Below are positions 35,350 to 44,885 of a stretch of DNA of 64,000 bases, piece after piece (within the stretch, counting starts at the first letter, position 1; the number at the start of each line of letters is the position of its first letter). The notes beneath the pieces are model-generated. The model was not told the origin of the DNA and did not search any database. It saw only the letters and a list, made by a program, of their open reading frames with translations. This DNA is from Acidobacteriaceae bacterium UBA1307 (GTDB taxonomy: Bacteria; Acidobacteriota; Terriglobia; Terriglobales; Acidobacteriaceae), in the NCBI GenBank assembly GCA_002307235.1, contig DBTV01000048.1:20621-84620 (forward strand). The letters run 5' to 3'. The position numbers and the translations under genes were made by a program.

Positions 35350-35636
35350 TTGCGCTTCCGGCTCTGCCGCGCGCGGCGTACCGTGGCGATCTCTTCTTCG
35401 ACCACGGCGAGAGCGGGCACGCCGAGCGCTTCCGCGCGACGCCAGCCTTCGCGCAAACTGGCCTTGGCCATGGCGCGGCGCAATTCGCGATCCTGCAAGG
35501 CAGCATCGCCCTGCACGGGAACGAGAAAATAGGCCGGCCCCTGCTGGCCAGCAAGCAGCACGGTCTCGCCAGCGGGCACCTGATCAAGCGCCTTCGCACC
35601 CCGCGTCCGAAACTCTCGCAACGAAACCTCGCGCAT
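35346..35636 (-). CDS. Phd/YefM-type antitoxin
   Basis: 96 residues. The N-terminal half VSLREFRTRGAKALDQVPAG is the Phd/YefM DNA-binding/dimerisation pattern with the expected GETVLLAGQQGPAYFLVPV beta hairpin. The C-terminal half is basic and helical, probably the toxin-neutralising tail. The ATG at 35636 has GGGAGAA upstream; an in-frame TTG just before it is less likely. It precedes the PIN gene in the usual antitoxin-toxin order and probably autoregulates the pair. Confidence 0.75.
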   Translation of the reverse strand: MREVSLREFRTRGAKALDQVPAGETVLLAGQQGPAYFLVPVQGDAALQDRELRRAMAKASLREGWRRAEALGVPALAVVEEEIATVRRARQSRKRK

Positions 35637-35776
35637 CAAATTCTCCCTGGAATCAGTGTAGCCATTTTGGCTACAAGGAACAAGATCGTGAGCGCTCGCA
35701 GCGGAGTTTACAGAAAATAAGCATGGGAACCGCTATGCTGGAAGTTGAATTGAATCTGTGGGCGAGAGGACATGCG

Positions 35777-37108
35777 ATGCGCCGCTGGGTTGAGCCGGAA
35801 GAGACGAAAAAAGTTTTGCGGCTGGCCTTTCCGCTGATTCTGTCGAATCTGACGCAGCCGGTGCTGATTGCGACCGACACGATTCTGGCCGGGCATCAGC
35901 ACTCGGCCGCGGTAATGGGCGGCATGAGCGTCGGCGGCATCTTCTTCAGCACCATCTTCTGGAGCTTTGGCTTTTTGCGCATGGCGACGACGGGGCTGGT
36001 GGCGCAGGCCTATGGCGCGCGCGACGGACGGGCGCAGAGCCTACATGCGGCGCGCGCACTGCTGCTGGCGCTCGGCTTCGGCACGGCGATTCTGCTGATG
36101 CAACAGCCGCTGATCACGCTGGCACTGCACTTTTTGGGCGGCAGCGCGGAGGTCGAGGCGCAGGCGCTGGTCTACTGCCACGTGCTGATCTGGTCGGCTC
36201 CGGCAGTGCTGGCCAATTACGCAGTGCTGGGCGTTTTGCTGGGGCGACAACGGGCGCGCAGCGCGCTGGTGTTGCAGGCAGCCATGCAGGTGGTCAACCT
36301 GAGCGTGGCGATCTGGCTGGTGGTGGCGCGGCATGGGGGCATCGCCGGAATCGCAACGGGCACGCTCGCGGCCGAGTGGGCCGGTACCGTGGTGGGGCTG
36401 GCGCTGATTGCACACACGCTCGCCGAGCACTCTCTGCCGTGGCGCGCGATTCTGCACGGACCCGACCTGCTGCACCTGTTCACACTGAATCGCGATATTT
36501 TTCTGCGCACGCTGTGCCTGGTGGCGGCCTTTGCGTGGTTCACGCGGCGGGGCGCGGCCTCGGGCGACGCGGTGCTGGCGGCCAACGCCATTCTGCTGAG
36601 TTTTCAGACCATTGCCGCCTACGGGCTCGACGGCTTTGCGAATGCCACCGAGGCGCTCACGGGTGCGGCCATTGGCGCGGGCGACCGCGCGCGCTTTGTC
36701 GCCGTGCTGCGTGCATCGACCATCTGCGCGGGGCTTACGGCGATTGCGTTCACGCTATTTTTTGCCGGAGCGGGGGGATGGATGATCGCGCTCTACAGCG
36801 ATCAGGCGGCGGTGCGCGCCGAGGCTCTGCGTTACCTGCCGTGGCTGGCGATGCTGCCGATCATCGCGGTCTGGGGCTACCAGTGCGACGGCGTTTTTAT
36901 TGGCGCGACACGGGCACGCGATCTGCGCGACAGCATGATGATTTCGCTCACGGGATTTTTGGCGGGCTCCATTGTGCTGAGCCGCTGGTGGGGCAATGAC
37001 GGATTATGGTTTTCGTTTCTGTGTTTTATGGCGCTGCGCGGGCTGACGCTGGCGGTGCGGCTGCCGCGACTGGTGCGCTCGCTCCACGACGCGCCGCAGC
37101 AGAGTTAG
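35777..37108 (+). CDS. MATE-family multidrug/metabolite efflux transporter
   Basis: Cation-coupled antiporter of the inner membrane. The ATG at 35777 has GAGAGGA 6 nt upstream and gives 443 residues; an in-frame ATG at 35723 lacks a ribosome binding site. Twelve hydrophobic helices in two halves can be read, with MATE signatures LILSNLTQPVLIATDTILAGHQH near the N-terminus (start) and NATEALTGAAIGAGD in the second half. It resembles the DinF-like branch. The substrate is unknown. A short gap and a GTG start place an alpha/beta hydrolase 17 nt downstream, so the two are probably an operon. Confidence 0.92.
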   Translation: MRRWVEPEETKKVLRLAFPLILSNLTQPVLIATDTILAGHQHSAAVMGGMSVGGIFFSTIFWSFGFLRMATTGLVAQAYGARDGRAQSLHAARALLLALGFGTAILLMQQPLITLALHFLGGSAEVEAQALVYCHVLIWSAPAVLANYAVLGVLLGRQRARSALVLQAAMQVVNLSVAIWLVVARHGGIAGIATGTLAAEWAGTVVGLALIAHTLAEHSLPWRAILHGPDLLHLFTLNRDIFLRTLCLVAAFAWFTRRGAASGDAVLAANAILLSFQTIAAYGLDGFANATEALTGAAIGAGDRARFVAVLRASTICAGLTAIAFTLFFAGAGGWMIALYSDQAAVRAEALRYLPWLAMLPIIAVWGYQCDGVFIGATRARDLRDSMMISLTGFLAGSIVLSRWWGNDGLWFSFLCFMALRGLTLAVRLPRLVRSLHDAPQQS

Positions 37109-37124
37109 TAAAATAAAAAGCATA

Positions 37125-37949
37125 GTGAGTACGCTGGTAGAGAGTCTTCCCCTAGAAGCCACAGAAGAATTTGTCTATTCCGCCGATGGCACCAAGATCG
37201 GCTATCACAGGCTGGGCACAGGCCCGGCGGTGGTGATGGTGCATGGCAGCGTTTCGACGCACACCGACTGGATGCCGGTGGCGCGGCTACTGGCCGACCG
37301 CTTCACCTGCTACGCCGTGGATCGCCGCTGGCGACGCGCGAGCGGCAAGGGCCACGCGCCCTATTCGATTGAGCGCGAGAGCGAGGACATCCACGCGGTG
37401 CTTGATGCAGCGGGCCCGGGAGCGATGCTGGCCGGTCACTCCTATGGCGCAATCTGTGCGCTGGCCGCTGCGGTGCGCCGTCCGGTGCCGAAGCTGGCGC
37501 TCTACGAGCCGGTGATTCCGGTCGGCGGCCTGGTCGCCGGGCCGCCGCTCAAGGAGTACGCGCACGCGATCGAGAACAATGATCTCGATCTGGCGATGGA
37601 GATCGGGCTGCGCTCGTTCATTCGCCTGAGCCCGGAGGTGGTGCTGGCGATGCGCTCCTCACGCGCGTGGCCGAAGCTGCGCGGCATGGCGCGAAGCTGG
37701 ACGCGCGAGTTGGAGGTCATGGACTCACTGCCGCAGAGCGCCGAGGAGTATCGTGCAATCACCTGCCCGACGCTGCTGCTGGTCGGCACCGAGAGCCGCG
37801 AGCATCCGATGAAGGACGCTTCGCGCGCACTGGCGGCGACGATTCCCCATGCCCGCGTGGCGCCGCTCGCCGGCCAGGACCACATGGGACTGCGCAATGC
37901 GCCGGAGATGATCGCGGAGATTCTTGGCGGCTTTCTCTCGGAAAAATAA
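37125..37949 (+). CDS. Alpha/beta hydrolase
   Basis: 274 residues with a GTG start. The alpha/beta hydrolase fold is shown by VVMVHGSVSTHTDW (oxyanion region), nucleophile Ser106 in LAGHSYGA and the catalytic His in AGQDHMGL near residue 250. The acid is probably the Asp/Glu around LLLVGTESREHP. After strand 4 it has VDRRWRRASGKG, a variant of the usual D-RG-G turn. It is probably a general esterase or epoxide hydrolase-like enzyme; the substrate cannot be inferred. Ends at a terminator. Confidence 0.88.
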   Translation: MSTLVESLPLEATEEFVYSADGTKIGYHRLGTGPAVVMVHGSVSTHTDWMPVARLLADRFTCYAVDRRWRRASGKGHAPYSIERESEDIHAVLDAAGPGAMLAGHSYGAICALAAAVRRPVPKLALYEPVIPVGGLVAGPPLKEYAHAIENNDLDLAMEIGLRSFIRLSPEVVLAMRSSRAWPKLRGMARSWTRELEVMDSLPQSAEEYRAITCPTLLLVGTESREHPMKDASRALAATIPHARVAPLAGQDHMGLRNAPEMIAEILGGFLSEK

Positions 37950-37965
37950 GCGGCGACAGCAAAAG

Positions 37966-37994
37966 AAAACCCCGGCCACGTGCGCCGGGGTTTT
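37966..37994 (+). terminator. Rho-independent terminator after the alpha/beta hydrolase gene
   Basis: AAAACCCCGGC, loop of 7, GCCGGGGTTTT, followed by CTCG. An 11-bp stem; the A and T runs make it usable from both strands, so it could also stop the DUF5818-like gene on the minus strand. Confidence 0.88.
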
Positions 37995-38028
37995 CTCGTC
38001 TGGGGGAGAACTTTTTTGATCCGCAATG

Positions 38029-38370
38029 CTAGGCCGCAACCTGCGCAATGCTGTCGATGTGAACGAGGTTGGTCTTCTCTTCAAACAGGCCGGTGATGCG
38101 TACGGATTTTCCGGAGAGCGGTTTGGCACGCACGGCATCGTCGAGCCGGTAATCCTTGTCGGAGTCGTCGCGCAGCAGATACTGCCCGTTTTCCTGCACG
38201 ATAGTGCCGGTGAGCGTGACCAGCGGAGAAGCGCTGATAGACGCGGACTGATTCCGCGCGGCCGAGCTTTCCGCAGCCGCCAGAAACGGACTGCCCCAGG
38301 CCAGCATGCAGGCAGCAGCAAGGGCCGTGCTCGCCAGGAAAAGAGGAATTTCGCGCTTCAAAAATTGCAT
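38029..38370 (-). CDS. Small secreted DUF5818-like protein
   Basis: 113 residues. A signal peptide (LFLASTALAAACMLAWGSPFLAAA) is followed by a small beta domain with VTLTGTIVQENGQYLLRDD, DYRLDD and GKSVRITGLFEEKTNLVHIDSI, a pattern I recall from DUF5818 proteins that are numerous in Acidobacteriota. The fold looks OB-like. The function is not known. It lies between obgE and the alpha/beta hydrolase, probably a separate unit. Confidence 0.6.
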   Translation of the reverse strand: MQFLKREIPLFLASTALAAACMLAWGSPFLAAAESSAARNQSASISASPLVTLTGTIVQENGQYLLRDDSDKDYRLDDAVRAKPLSGKSVRITGLFEEKTNLVHIDSIAQVAA

Positions 38371-38480
38371 GGGGGCATCTCTCCGGATGATTTTTACGTA
38401 CGCATTCCATAGAGCATCCGGCGTGCCAAAGTGGCAGCAATGAAAACAAAAGAGTTGTACGAAGATAAGGCAGGAAGGTA

Positions 38481-38528
38481 GGAAAAATTTTCCCCTCGAG
38501 GCGGGTAAAAATTACCCGCCGGGGAAAA
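38481..38528 (-). terminator. Rho-independent terminator after obgE
   Basis: Nested stem: TTTTCCCC (38488-38495) pairs with GGGGAAAA (38521-38528) around GCGGGTAA / TTACCCGC with an AAA loop. On the minus strand it is followed by a T run (complement of 38483-38487) and lies 14 nt after the obgE stop. Confidence 0.85.
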
Positions 38529-38541
38529 ACTACATAGCCAA

Positions 38542-39558
38542 TTACTCTTCTTTTTTGCCAAAGAGCTGGCGGGCGAGCGCCCACTTCAACTCATCGATTC
38601 CCTGGCCGGTGACGGCCGAGATCTCGTGAAACTCGAGCTTGCGGCGCTTGGCGTGGGCGCGCAGCTTTTTGAGCTTGTCCGGATTGGCAGAGTCGATCTT
38701 GGTGGCGGCGACGATCATCGGCTTCTTGTCGAGGCCGTTGCCGAAGTTGGCCAGCTCGCCGTTGATAACCTTGAAGTCCTCGACAGCGTCGGTGCGACCC
38801 GAGGCATCGCTCACGTCGACCAGATGGAGCAGGACGCGGGTGCGCTCAATGTGGCGCAGGAACTGTGTGCCAAGGCCCTGGCCCTGATGCGCGCCCTCGA
38901 TGAGTCCGGGGACGTCGGCCACGACAAAGGATTGCAGATCGGGCTCTTCGCCAACCGAGACCACACCGAGATTCGGCTCGAGGGTGGTGAACGGATAATC
39001 GGCAATCTTGGGCTTGGCGGCCGAGATGCGCGAGATCAGCGTGGATTTGCCGGCATTCGGATAGCCGACGAGGCCGATGTCGGCGAGCAGCTTGAGTTCG
39101 AGGCGCAGGAAGAATTCCTCGCCGGGACGGCCCAGCTCATGCTCGCGCGGCGCCTGATGGGTGGGCGTGGCGAAGTGCTGGTTGCCACGGCCGCCGCGAC
39201 CGCCCTTGGCGATGACAAGCCGCTCATCGGGCTTCTCGAAGTCGTGAATCAGCTCACCGGTCTCAAAGTTGTAGACACTGGTGCCGACGGGGACCTGCAG
39301 CACGACGGAGTCGCCGTCCTGGCCGGTGCAGTTGGAACCCAGACCATGCTCGCCGCGCTGGCCCTTGTGCTCGGGGTTGTAGCGGAAGTGGATGAGCGTG
39401 TTATGCCGCTGGCTGGATTCCATGATCACGTCGCCGCCATGGCCGCCATCACCGCCCGAAGGGCCGCCCTTGGGTACGAACTTTTCGCGCCGGAAGGCCA
39501 TGCAGCCGTTGCCGCCGTCGCCGGCCTTGACGTGAATCTTCACTTGATCGATAAACAT
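38542..39558 (-). CDS. obgE: Obg-family GTPase (ribosome assembly GTPase)
   Basis: Essential GTPase involved in 50S assembly and stress/cell-cycle control. The chosen ATG gives 338 residues. The Obg fold with Gly-rich loops is at 1-155 (MFIDQVKIHVKAGDGGNG; GGPSGGDGGHGG), the P-loop GYPNAGKS at 165-172, G3 DVPGL and G4 TKID. It ends shortly after the G domain, without an OCT domain. An in-frame GTG two codons earlier is the alternative start. It is divergent from the second Oar-like gene and stands apart from rplU/rpmA, its usual neighbours. Confidence 0.95.
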   Translation of the reverse strand: MFIDQVKIHVKAGDGGNGCMAFRREKFVPKGGPSGGDGGHGGDVIMESSQRHNTLIHFRYNPEHKGQRGEHGLGSNCTGQDGDSVVLQVPVGTSVYNFETGELIHDFEKPDERLVIAKGGRGGRGNQHFATPTHQAPREHELGRPGEEFFLRLELKLLADIGLVGYPNAGKSTLISRISAAKPKIADYPFTTLEPNLGVVSVGEEPDLQSFVVADVPGLIEGAHQGQGLGTQFLRHIERTRVLLHLVDVSDASGRTDAVEDFKVINGELANFGNGLDKKPMIVAATKIDSANPDKLKKLRAHAKRRKLEFHEISAVTGQGIDELKWALARQLFGKKEE

Positions 39559-39908
39559 ACGCACTCATTCCAAAAGACATGCCCGGGAACGGGCAGATCG
39601 ACTTTGCGCTATTTTCAGGCGCATATAGTCTAGTGTACCGAAGTTTGGGCCGGTCCTCCGAAGGGTTTTCGCGAAGAGATTGAGTATAAAAGCGTTGGCG
39701 ACGATAAAAATAGCTGCAATGAACCCGGAAACGAACTATCCAGCAGGCCGGGAGGCGGCATAGAATCGCACACAACTCCATTGCAGAGGCAAAGGTTGGC
39801 CGTTCCCGCGCACACAGTTGCTTGACCTCTCGGCTCCGGGCACAATGCGGAGCTCCATAGGATGCGAAGTTGTGCGTATTCCCTCGATCTGCCCGAGACG
39901 GGGTTTCG
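39559..39908. other. Divergent promoter region between obgE and the second Oar-like gene
   Basis: About 350 nt, AT-richer in its first half. On the minus strand a TATACT hexamer could be a -10 for obgE, without a good -35. The start of the Oar-like gene is uncertain, so its first codons may lie in this stretch. Nothing else supported. Confidence 0.4.
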
Positions 39909-42900
39909 ATGGCAGGGGCGAAGCTCAACCGGGCACGAATGGCCGCCGTACGCATGGCGGGCGTGGGGCTGCTTGCCTGCGCGCAACTGCTCGCAGCACA
40001 AAACGGCGCACTCTGCGGCCGACTCACCGACCTGCATTCAACACCGATGACAGACGTCACGCTGACCGCGCGCAACGAGGCGACCGGCGAAGAGGCGCAC
40101 ACGACCACGGCGAAGAACGGCACCTATTGCTTTGCGACGCTTGCGCCCGGCAGTTACACACTGACCGCCGACAGCACGCGCCTTGGCCAGGGCCAGCTCC
40201 GTGAGATTGTGGTCGAGCCCGGCTGCACGGCGCGCGTGCAGGCAGCGATGACCTTTACGCCCGCACCGGTCGAGCCGCTGCGGCTGGTGCGGCGCACGCT
40301 TTCCACCGAGGCGCAAGCAACGCCGCTGCTGGCCACTGTGCCCACGCCGATGATGCCTCTCTTTGCGCAGACACCGCAGACGCAAAGCACGCCGCCGCCC
40401 GAGGTCTTTCTGGCAACGCTGCCCGCACGGATTTCTGCGCGCGCGCAGCGCTACGCTCAGCTTGAGACTCTGCCCACGCAAACAATCGAACCCACGATGG
40501 AGACGGCTTCCCCGCCGATGGCCGACCCGTCGGTGACGCGCTCCGTGCCTGCCACACAGAGCGCGTCTCGGACGGAGCAGGCAGGCGCGAAGGCGGCCGA
40601 CACGGCAACAACGTTAGCCCTTTCCTCCGACGAGATTCATGCGCTGCCCACGAGCGGGCGGCACTGGGAGGAGTTTGCGCAGGTGGCCGCGGCCACCACG
40701 CCCGAGCCCCCCAGCGACGCATCAGAGGATGGCGGCACGGAACCGGCCGAAACCACCATCGATGGCGTGAGCACGCGGCTGGCCTATGGGCGAGCAAACC
40801 CTCGCAACCGGATTGACGAAGCGACAGGAGAAGAGGCCGCCTCTGTGCCCACGGCCACCGTGAGCGCGGCGGCGGTGGGCGCGTTGCGCACCAGCGCAAG
40901 CAACGCCGCGCCCGAAGACCGTCGCGCCGCCGGAGGAGGCATCCACCTGCGCACCGCCCGTGGCGGCGACAAATTGCATGGGCAGGCGTTTTATTATGAC
41001 CGGCAGAACAACTGGGGGGCGCGCAATCCTTTTACGCAGTGGATCGAGGAGAGCATGGCGGGAACGGCGACGACGCTTCCCACCTTTACCGCCACGCCCT
41101 ACACACCGCCCAGCCACGAGATGAGCGGTGGCCTGGGCGTCGGAGGTCCGCTGCGCCGCAACCGCATGAGCTGGTTTGCCGCGCTCGACGGGCTGCACAA
41201 CAGCGACCCCGGCGTTTCGACGGTGAAGCACCCGGCGCTGTTCTTTGCGCGGCCGACCAACGACCGTATGCAGTTGCTCGGCGCGCAGATTGGCTCGGAG
41301 AATGCGGCCATTGCCAAATACTCGCAGATGCTCGAACAGCTGGACGGGCTGCTGGGCGAGGCCACGCGCACGCGCACGCAGTGGAGCGGCTTCGGGCGCT
41401 TCGACTGGAGGTTGAACGAGCGGCAGACGCTGACGGCCACGCTGAGCGCCTCCGCCGTGAACGCGCCGGGGGGCGGGCTGACGCGCACCTCCGAGGCCTA
41501 TGGCACGCACAGCTACGGCAATGCCAGCGCGAACCGCCAGCGCCTGCTGGGGCGCTGGGAATATTTTTTGACGCCGAATCTGCTTTCGATGAGCGAGGGC
41601 GCGCTGAGCCACACGGTCTATCGTCCGCACCCCGGCACGCCATCGAGCTATGAACAGTCGCTCGACATCAACGTGTGGGAGCAGTTGCCGCAGATCGTCA
41701 TCGACTCCAGTGACGGATTCACCATCGGCAATCCGGCGCGCTTCGGGCAGGGCGATTCCCCGAATGAACGCCAGCTGCATGTGCAGCAATCGCTGAGCTG
41801 GGTGCATGGTTCGATGCTCGTCAACGCGGGCATGCAGGTGGAACACGCCGAGGACCGGACGACGATTCTGCGCAATTTGACCGGCACGTATCACTACGCG
41901 AATGTGGCCAACTTCATCACCGACGCGCTGGCCTTTGCCAGCTACGGCATCGGCGGCGCGCTCGACGCGAACAATCCACACACCTGCGATGAGAGGGGCA
42001 AGGTCTGGCGCGATTCGTCGGGCGGCGTGCGCGGACTCGGCTCGTACCCCTGCTACTCCTATTACACGCAGACGATGGGGCCAACCAACCGCAGTGTGAG
42101 CACGAATGAATGGGCCGGTTACGCGACGGCGCAATGGCAACCGAAGAAGTTTGTCGTGCTGTCCGCCGGGCTGCGCTGGGAGCGGACGCAACTGCCCCCG
42201 GCGATGGCGAACCTCCTCAACAGCGAGCTGCCGCTGGCCGCGGTCACGCCCTCGCTCGGCAACAACTGGGGGCCGCGCGTCAGCATTGCGATCGGCGGGG
42301 CAAAGCGCACGATGCCCACGCTGCGGCTGGGCTACGGCATGTATTATGCGCAACTGGCCAACCGCACGCTGATGACGGCGATGAGCACCACCGGCTCGGC
42401 CAACGGCGATCTGAATTTTTATCTGCGGCCCACCGATAACCGCACGACCGGCGGCGCTCCACCGTTTCCTTACGTCTTCGCGGGCGAGCCGTTGAGCATC
42501 GTCAAGCCCGGCGTCATCGAGTTCGCGCAACGGTTTCGCAGCACGGAGGTGCATCAGGCGATGGCAGCTCTCGAGCAGGAGATGCCGGGAAAGCTGCGCG
42601 TGACGGCAGCGGCCATGCTCAGTCTTGGACGCCGGTTGCCGGTCACCACCGACACCAATCTCGACACGAGCGTGAACCCCGGCACGATCACCTATGCCGT
42701 CGTCGACAGCACGGGCAAGGGGCCGATCAAGGCATCGGAGTTGACGGTGCCGCTCTATGCGAGCTGGCCTTCGACAACAACGGGCACGGCGGGACGCGCC
42801 AACGCAAACTATCAGCAGATTGTGCAACTGGCCAGCCGCGCCAACTCCACCTATGAAGCGGCAATGGTCAAGCTCGACCGCTACGGGCAGCACGGACTGA

Positions 42901-43607
42901 GCCTGCACGCGAGTTATACCTACGCACATGCGATGGACTGGAATCCGAACGAGGGATCGATTCTGGGCACGAGCGTACTTGACCCGAACAACTTCGCGCT
43001 GGAGTACGGCACGAGCAATCTGGATACGCGGCACACGATCACGACGATGATGATCTACAACACGCCGTGGAAGTTTCATCATCGCGCGGGCAAGCTCGCC
43101 AACGGCTGGATGCTGTCGGGGATCGGGCGCTATCACAGCGGGCTGCCGTACACGATGCGCACTGCGGGCTCGCTGCCAAAGGAGTTCACCCTGTCGAAAA
43201 GCGCGATTGTAGGACTGGGCTCGAGCCTGAACGGACTGGGCGGCGACAACCGCATCTATGGCACGGGCAGCAACAACGTCAGCTACAATCTGGGCCGCAA
43301 CACCTATCGCTATCCGTACACGTGGAAGGCCGACCTGCGCCTTGCGAAAAACTTTCATCTGGATCGCGAACGCGAACTGCAACTGCTGGCCGAGAGCTTC
43401 AACCTCTTCAACCATCAGAACGTGACCGAGATCTCAACCACCGGCTACCGGATCGAGGCAGGCAGCTCGGTGAACGATCCGCCCACGCTTACCTTCATGA
43501 ACGGTGCGACGAGCGGCAGCACGGCCTTCGGCGCGCCGCTCAACGTCAACTCGACCAACTTTTATCGCGAACGGCAGATCGAGTTCGGCCTGCGGTTGCG
43601 GTTTTAG
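39909..43607 (+). CDS. Second Oar-like TonB-dependent receptor-type barrel with an extended low-complexity linker
   Basis: 1232 residues from the ATG used here; GTG at 39870 and ATG at 39939 are alternatives. After a signal-like segment (VGLLACAQLLAAQ) comes a carboxypeptidase-regulatory beta-sandwich (about 30-105; GALCGRLTDLHSTPMTDVTL, KNGTYCFATLAPGSYTLTAD). Residues about 120-280 are Pro/Thr/Ala-rich without a clear plug, followed by IHLRTARGGDKLHGQAFYYD, a barrel entry segment. The last ~850 residues are a large beta-barrel ending LRLRF with C-terminal Phe. It resembles the Oar-like receptor at 23861-27412 in layout, but the plug is poorly conserved. It converges with the MCP gene, overlapping by 4 nt at the stop codons. 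Confidence 0.75.
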   Translation: MAGAKLNRARMAAVRMAGVGLLACAQLLAAQNGALCGRLTDLHSTPMTDVTLTARNEATGEEAHTTTAKNGTYCFATLAPGSYTLTADSTRLGQGQLREIVVEPGCTARVQAAMTFTPAPVEPLRLVRRTLSTEAQATPLLATVPTPMMPLFAQTPQTQSTPPPEVFLATLPARISARAQRYAQLETLPTQTIEPTMETASPPMADPSVTRSVPATQSASRTEQAGAKAADTATTLALSSDEIHALPTSGRHWEEFAQVAAATTPEPPSDASEDGGTEPAETTIDGVSTRLAYGRANPRNRIDEATGEEAASVPTATVSAAAVGALRTSASNAAPEDRRAAGGGIHLRTARGGDKLHGQAFYYDRQNNWGARNPFTQWIEESMAGTATTLPTFTATPYTPPSHEMSGGLGVGGPLRRNRMSWFAALDGLHNSDPGVSTVKHPALFFARPTNDRMQLLGAQIGSENAAIAKYSQMLEQLDGLLGEATRTRTQWSGFGRFDWRLNERQTLTATLSASAVNAPGGGLTRTSEAYGTHSYGNASANRQRLLGRWEYFLTPNLLSMSEGALSHTVYRPHPGTPSSYEQSLDINVWEQLPQIVIDSSDGFTIGNPARFGQGDSPNERQLHVQQSLSWVHGSMLVNAGMQVEHAEDRTTILRNLTGTYHYANVANFITDALAFASYGIGGALDANNPHTCDERGKVWRDSSGGVRGLGSYPCYSYYTQTMGPTNRSVSTNEWAGYATAQWQPKKFVVLSAGLRWERTQLPPAMANLLNSELPLAAVTPSLGNNWGPRVSIAIGGAKRTMPTLRLGYGMYYAQLANRTLMTAMSTTGSANGDLNFYLRPTDNRTTGGAPPFPYVFAGEPLSIVKPGVIEFAQRFRSTEVHQAMAALEQEMPGKLRVTAAAMLSLGRRLPVTTDTNLDTSVNPGTITYAVVDSTGKGPIKASELTVPLYASWPSTTTGTAGRANANYQQIVQLASRANSTYEAAMVKLDRYGQHGLSLHASYTYAHAMDWNPNEGSILGTSVLDPNNFALEYGTSNLDTRHTITTMMIYNTPWKFHHRAGKLANGWMLSGIGRYHSGLPYTMRTAGSLPKEFTLSKSAIVGLGSSLNGLGGDNRIYGTGSNNVSYNLGRNTYRYPYTWKADLRLAKNFHLDRERELQLLAESFNLFNHQNVTEISTTGYRIEAGSSVNDPPTLTFMNGATSGSTAFGAPLNVNSTNFYRERQIEFGLRLRF

Positions 43608-44881
43608 AACAGCTCGATGGCCGGTCGGCCACTGCCCGCATACGACGCGCCGGTCGTCTCCAGATGCGTGGCCGTCTGGCTCTCCATGCGGTAGCGCTGC
43701 AGATGATCGGCCAGCATGGCGTCAAAGGTCTTCGTCAGCGCGCCGGTCCAGGCCGGGTTCGCGGATAGAACGGCGAGCCCGTCGAGATGATCGCGCATCT
43801 CTTCAAGGGCATTCTGCACATGCTCCATGCGCTGCCGCATCACGTCCTGCGATTGAATATAGCCGAGGGCCTGCGAGAGCCGCTTCACCGCTTCCTCGTA
43901 ACTTTTATCGAGCTCGTCGATCACGTCAAGCAGCAGGTGACTGTTCTTGCTGAAGTGCATCTGCATCTCGCTGAGGCCTTCGACCATGTGGTTCATCTCT
44001 TCGGAGGAGGTGTGCTGCGCAAGATCGTTCTTGGCCTCGCTCATCTCCTTTTCGACGCGCATGGTGGTTTCGCCGATCTTGACGGAGATGTCGGCAGCGG
44101 CCTTGGTCGTCGCCTCGGAGAGCTTGCGCACCTCGCCGGCCACGACGGAGAAGCCTCGGCCCGCCTCGCCAGCCCGCGCCGCCTCGATTTCGGCATTGAG
44201 CGCCAGCAGGTTGGTCTGCTGCGCAATCGAGGTAATGACGTTGATCAGCGGTTTGAGCGCGGTGACGGCCTCGGCCATGTATTGAATGCGTTCAAGACCG
44301 GCGCGCAGTTCCTGGCTCTGCAGTTCGAAGTGTGCCTCGAGCGCGGCGATCATCTCCTTGTTGCTGGCAACGCGCTGCTCGGTAATCTCGGTCAGGTCGC
44401 GCCCGCTCTTGACCGACTCGGCGATGCGCTGGCGCTGCACTTCAGCGTTCTGGTTCAGCAGGCTGATCTCTTCAATCGCCTTGACCATGCTGCGTTCGGA
44501 GTCGGAGATTGCACCCCCGATCTGCTCGTGCATCACGTTGATGTAGGGCTCCGAGGCGCGCATCTCATCGGCAAGAATTTTGTTCCTGCTCCGATCTGCC
44601 GTCTGACGCAAGGGCCGCCCCTCACCAGCAGCATCCCAGTCGCCAATGCCGCGGCTGAAGCCCGTCCATGCCGCGATCAACACCATGCACAGCGTCACGA
44701 CGCCCAAGAAGAAGATGCCAGCGTGGGCCACGCCCGACACGGTCCAAACGATGCAAAGACTTGCCAGGCTGGCCAGGCCCAGCGTCAGACTCCATGCGCG
44801 CGCACGGCGCAAACGGGCTTGCGCCTCCGTGGCCCGCAGCGACACGTTCCCGAATTCCTCATCCCCGACGATGCTGCTCAT
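43604..44881 (-). CDS. Methyl-accepting chemotaxis protein without a periplasmic sensor domain
   Basis: 425 residues. Two closely spaced hydrophobic helices (about 29-51 and 54-76) leave no room for an extracytoplasmic ligand domain. The long coiled-coil cytoplasmic part contains the receptor hairpin IAQQTNLLALNAEIEAARAGEAGRGFSVVA..EVRKL, which docks CheA/CheW. The start ATG is 4 nt after the cheY stop, so the two are one operon. The input must be cytoplasmic or membrane-borne. No CheA, CheW, CheR or CheB is present in the window. An upstream in-frame reading overlaps cheY and is not used. Confidence 0.92.
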   Translation of the reverse strand: MSSIVGDEEFGNVSLRATEAQARLRRARAWSLTLGLASLASLCIVWTVSGVAHAGIFFLGVVTLCMVLIAAWTGFSRGIGDWDAAGEGRPLRQTADRSRNKILADEMRASEPYINVMHEQIGGAISDSERSMVKAIEEISLLNQNAEVQRQRIAESVKSGRDLTEITEQRVASNKEMIAALEAHFELQSQELRAGLERIQYMAEAVTALKPLINVITSIAQQTNLLALNAEIEAARAGEAGRGFSVVAGEVRKLSEATTKAAADISVKIGETTMRVEKEMSEAKNDLAQHTSSEEMNHMVEGLSEMQMHFSKNSHLLLDVIDELDKSYEEAVKRLSQALGYIQSQDVMRQRMEHVQNALEEMRDHLDGLAVLSANPAWTGALTKTFDAMLADHLQRYRMESQTATHLETTGASYAGSGRPAIELF

Positions 44882-44885
44882 GGCT

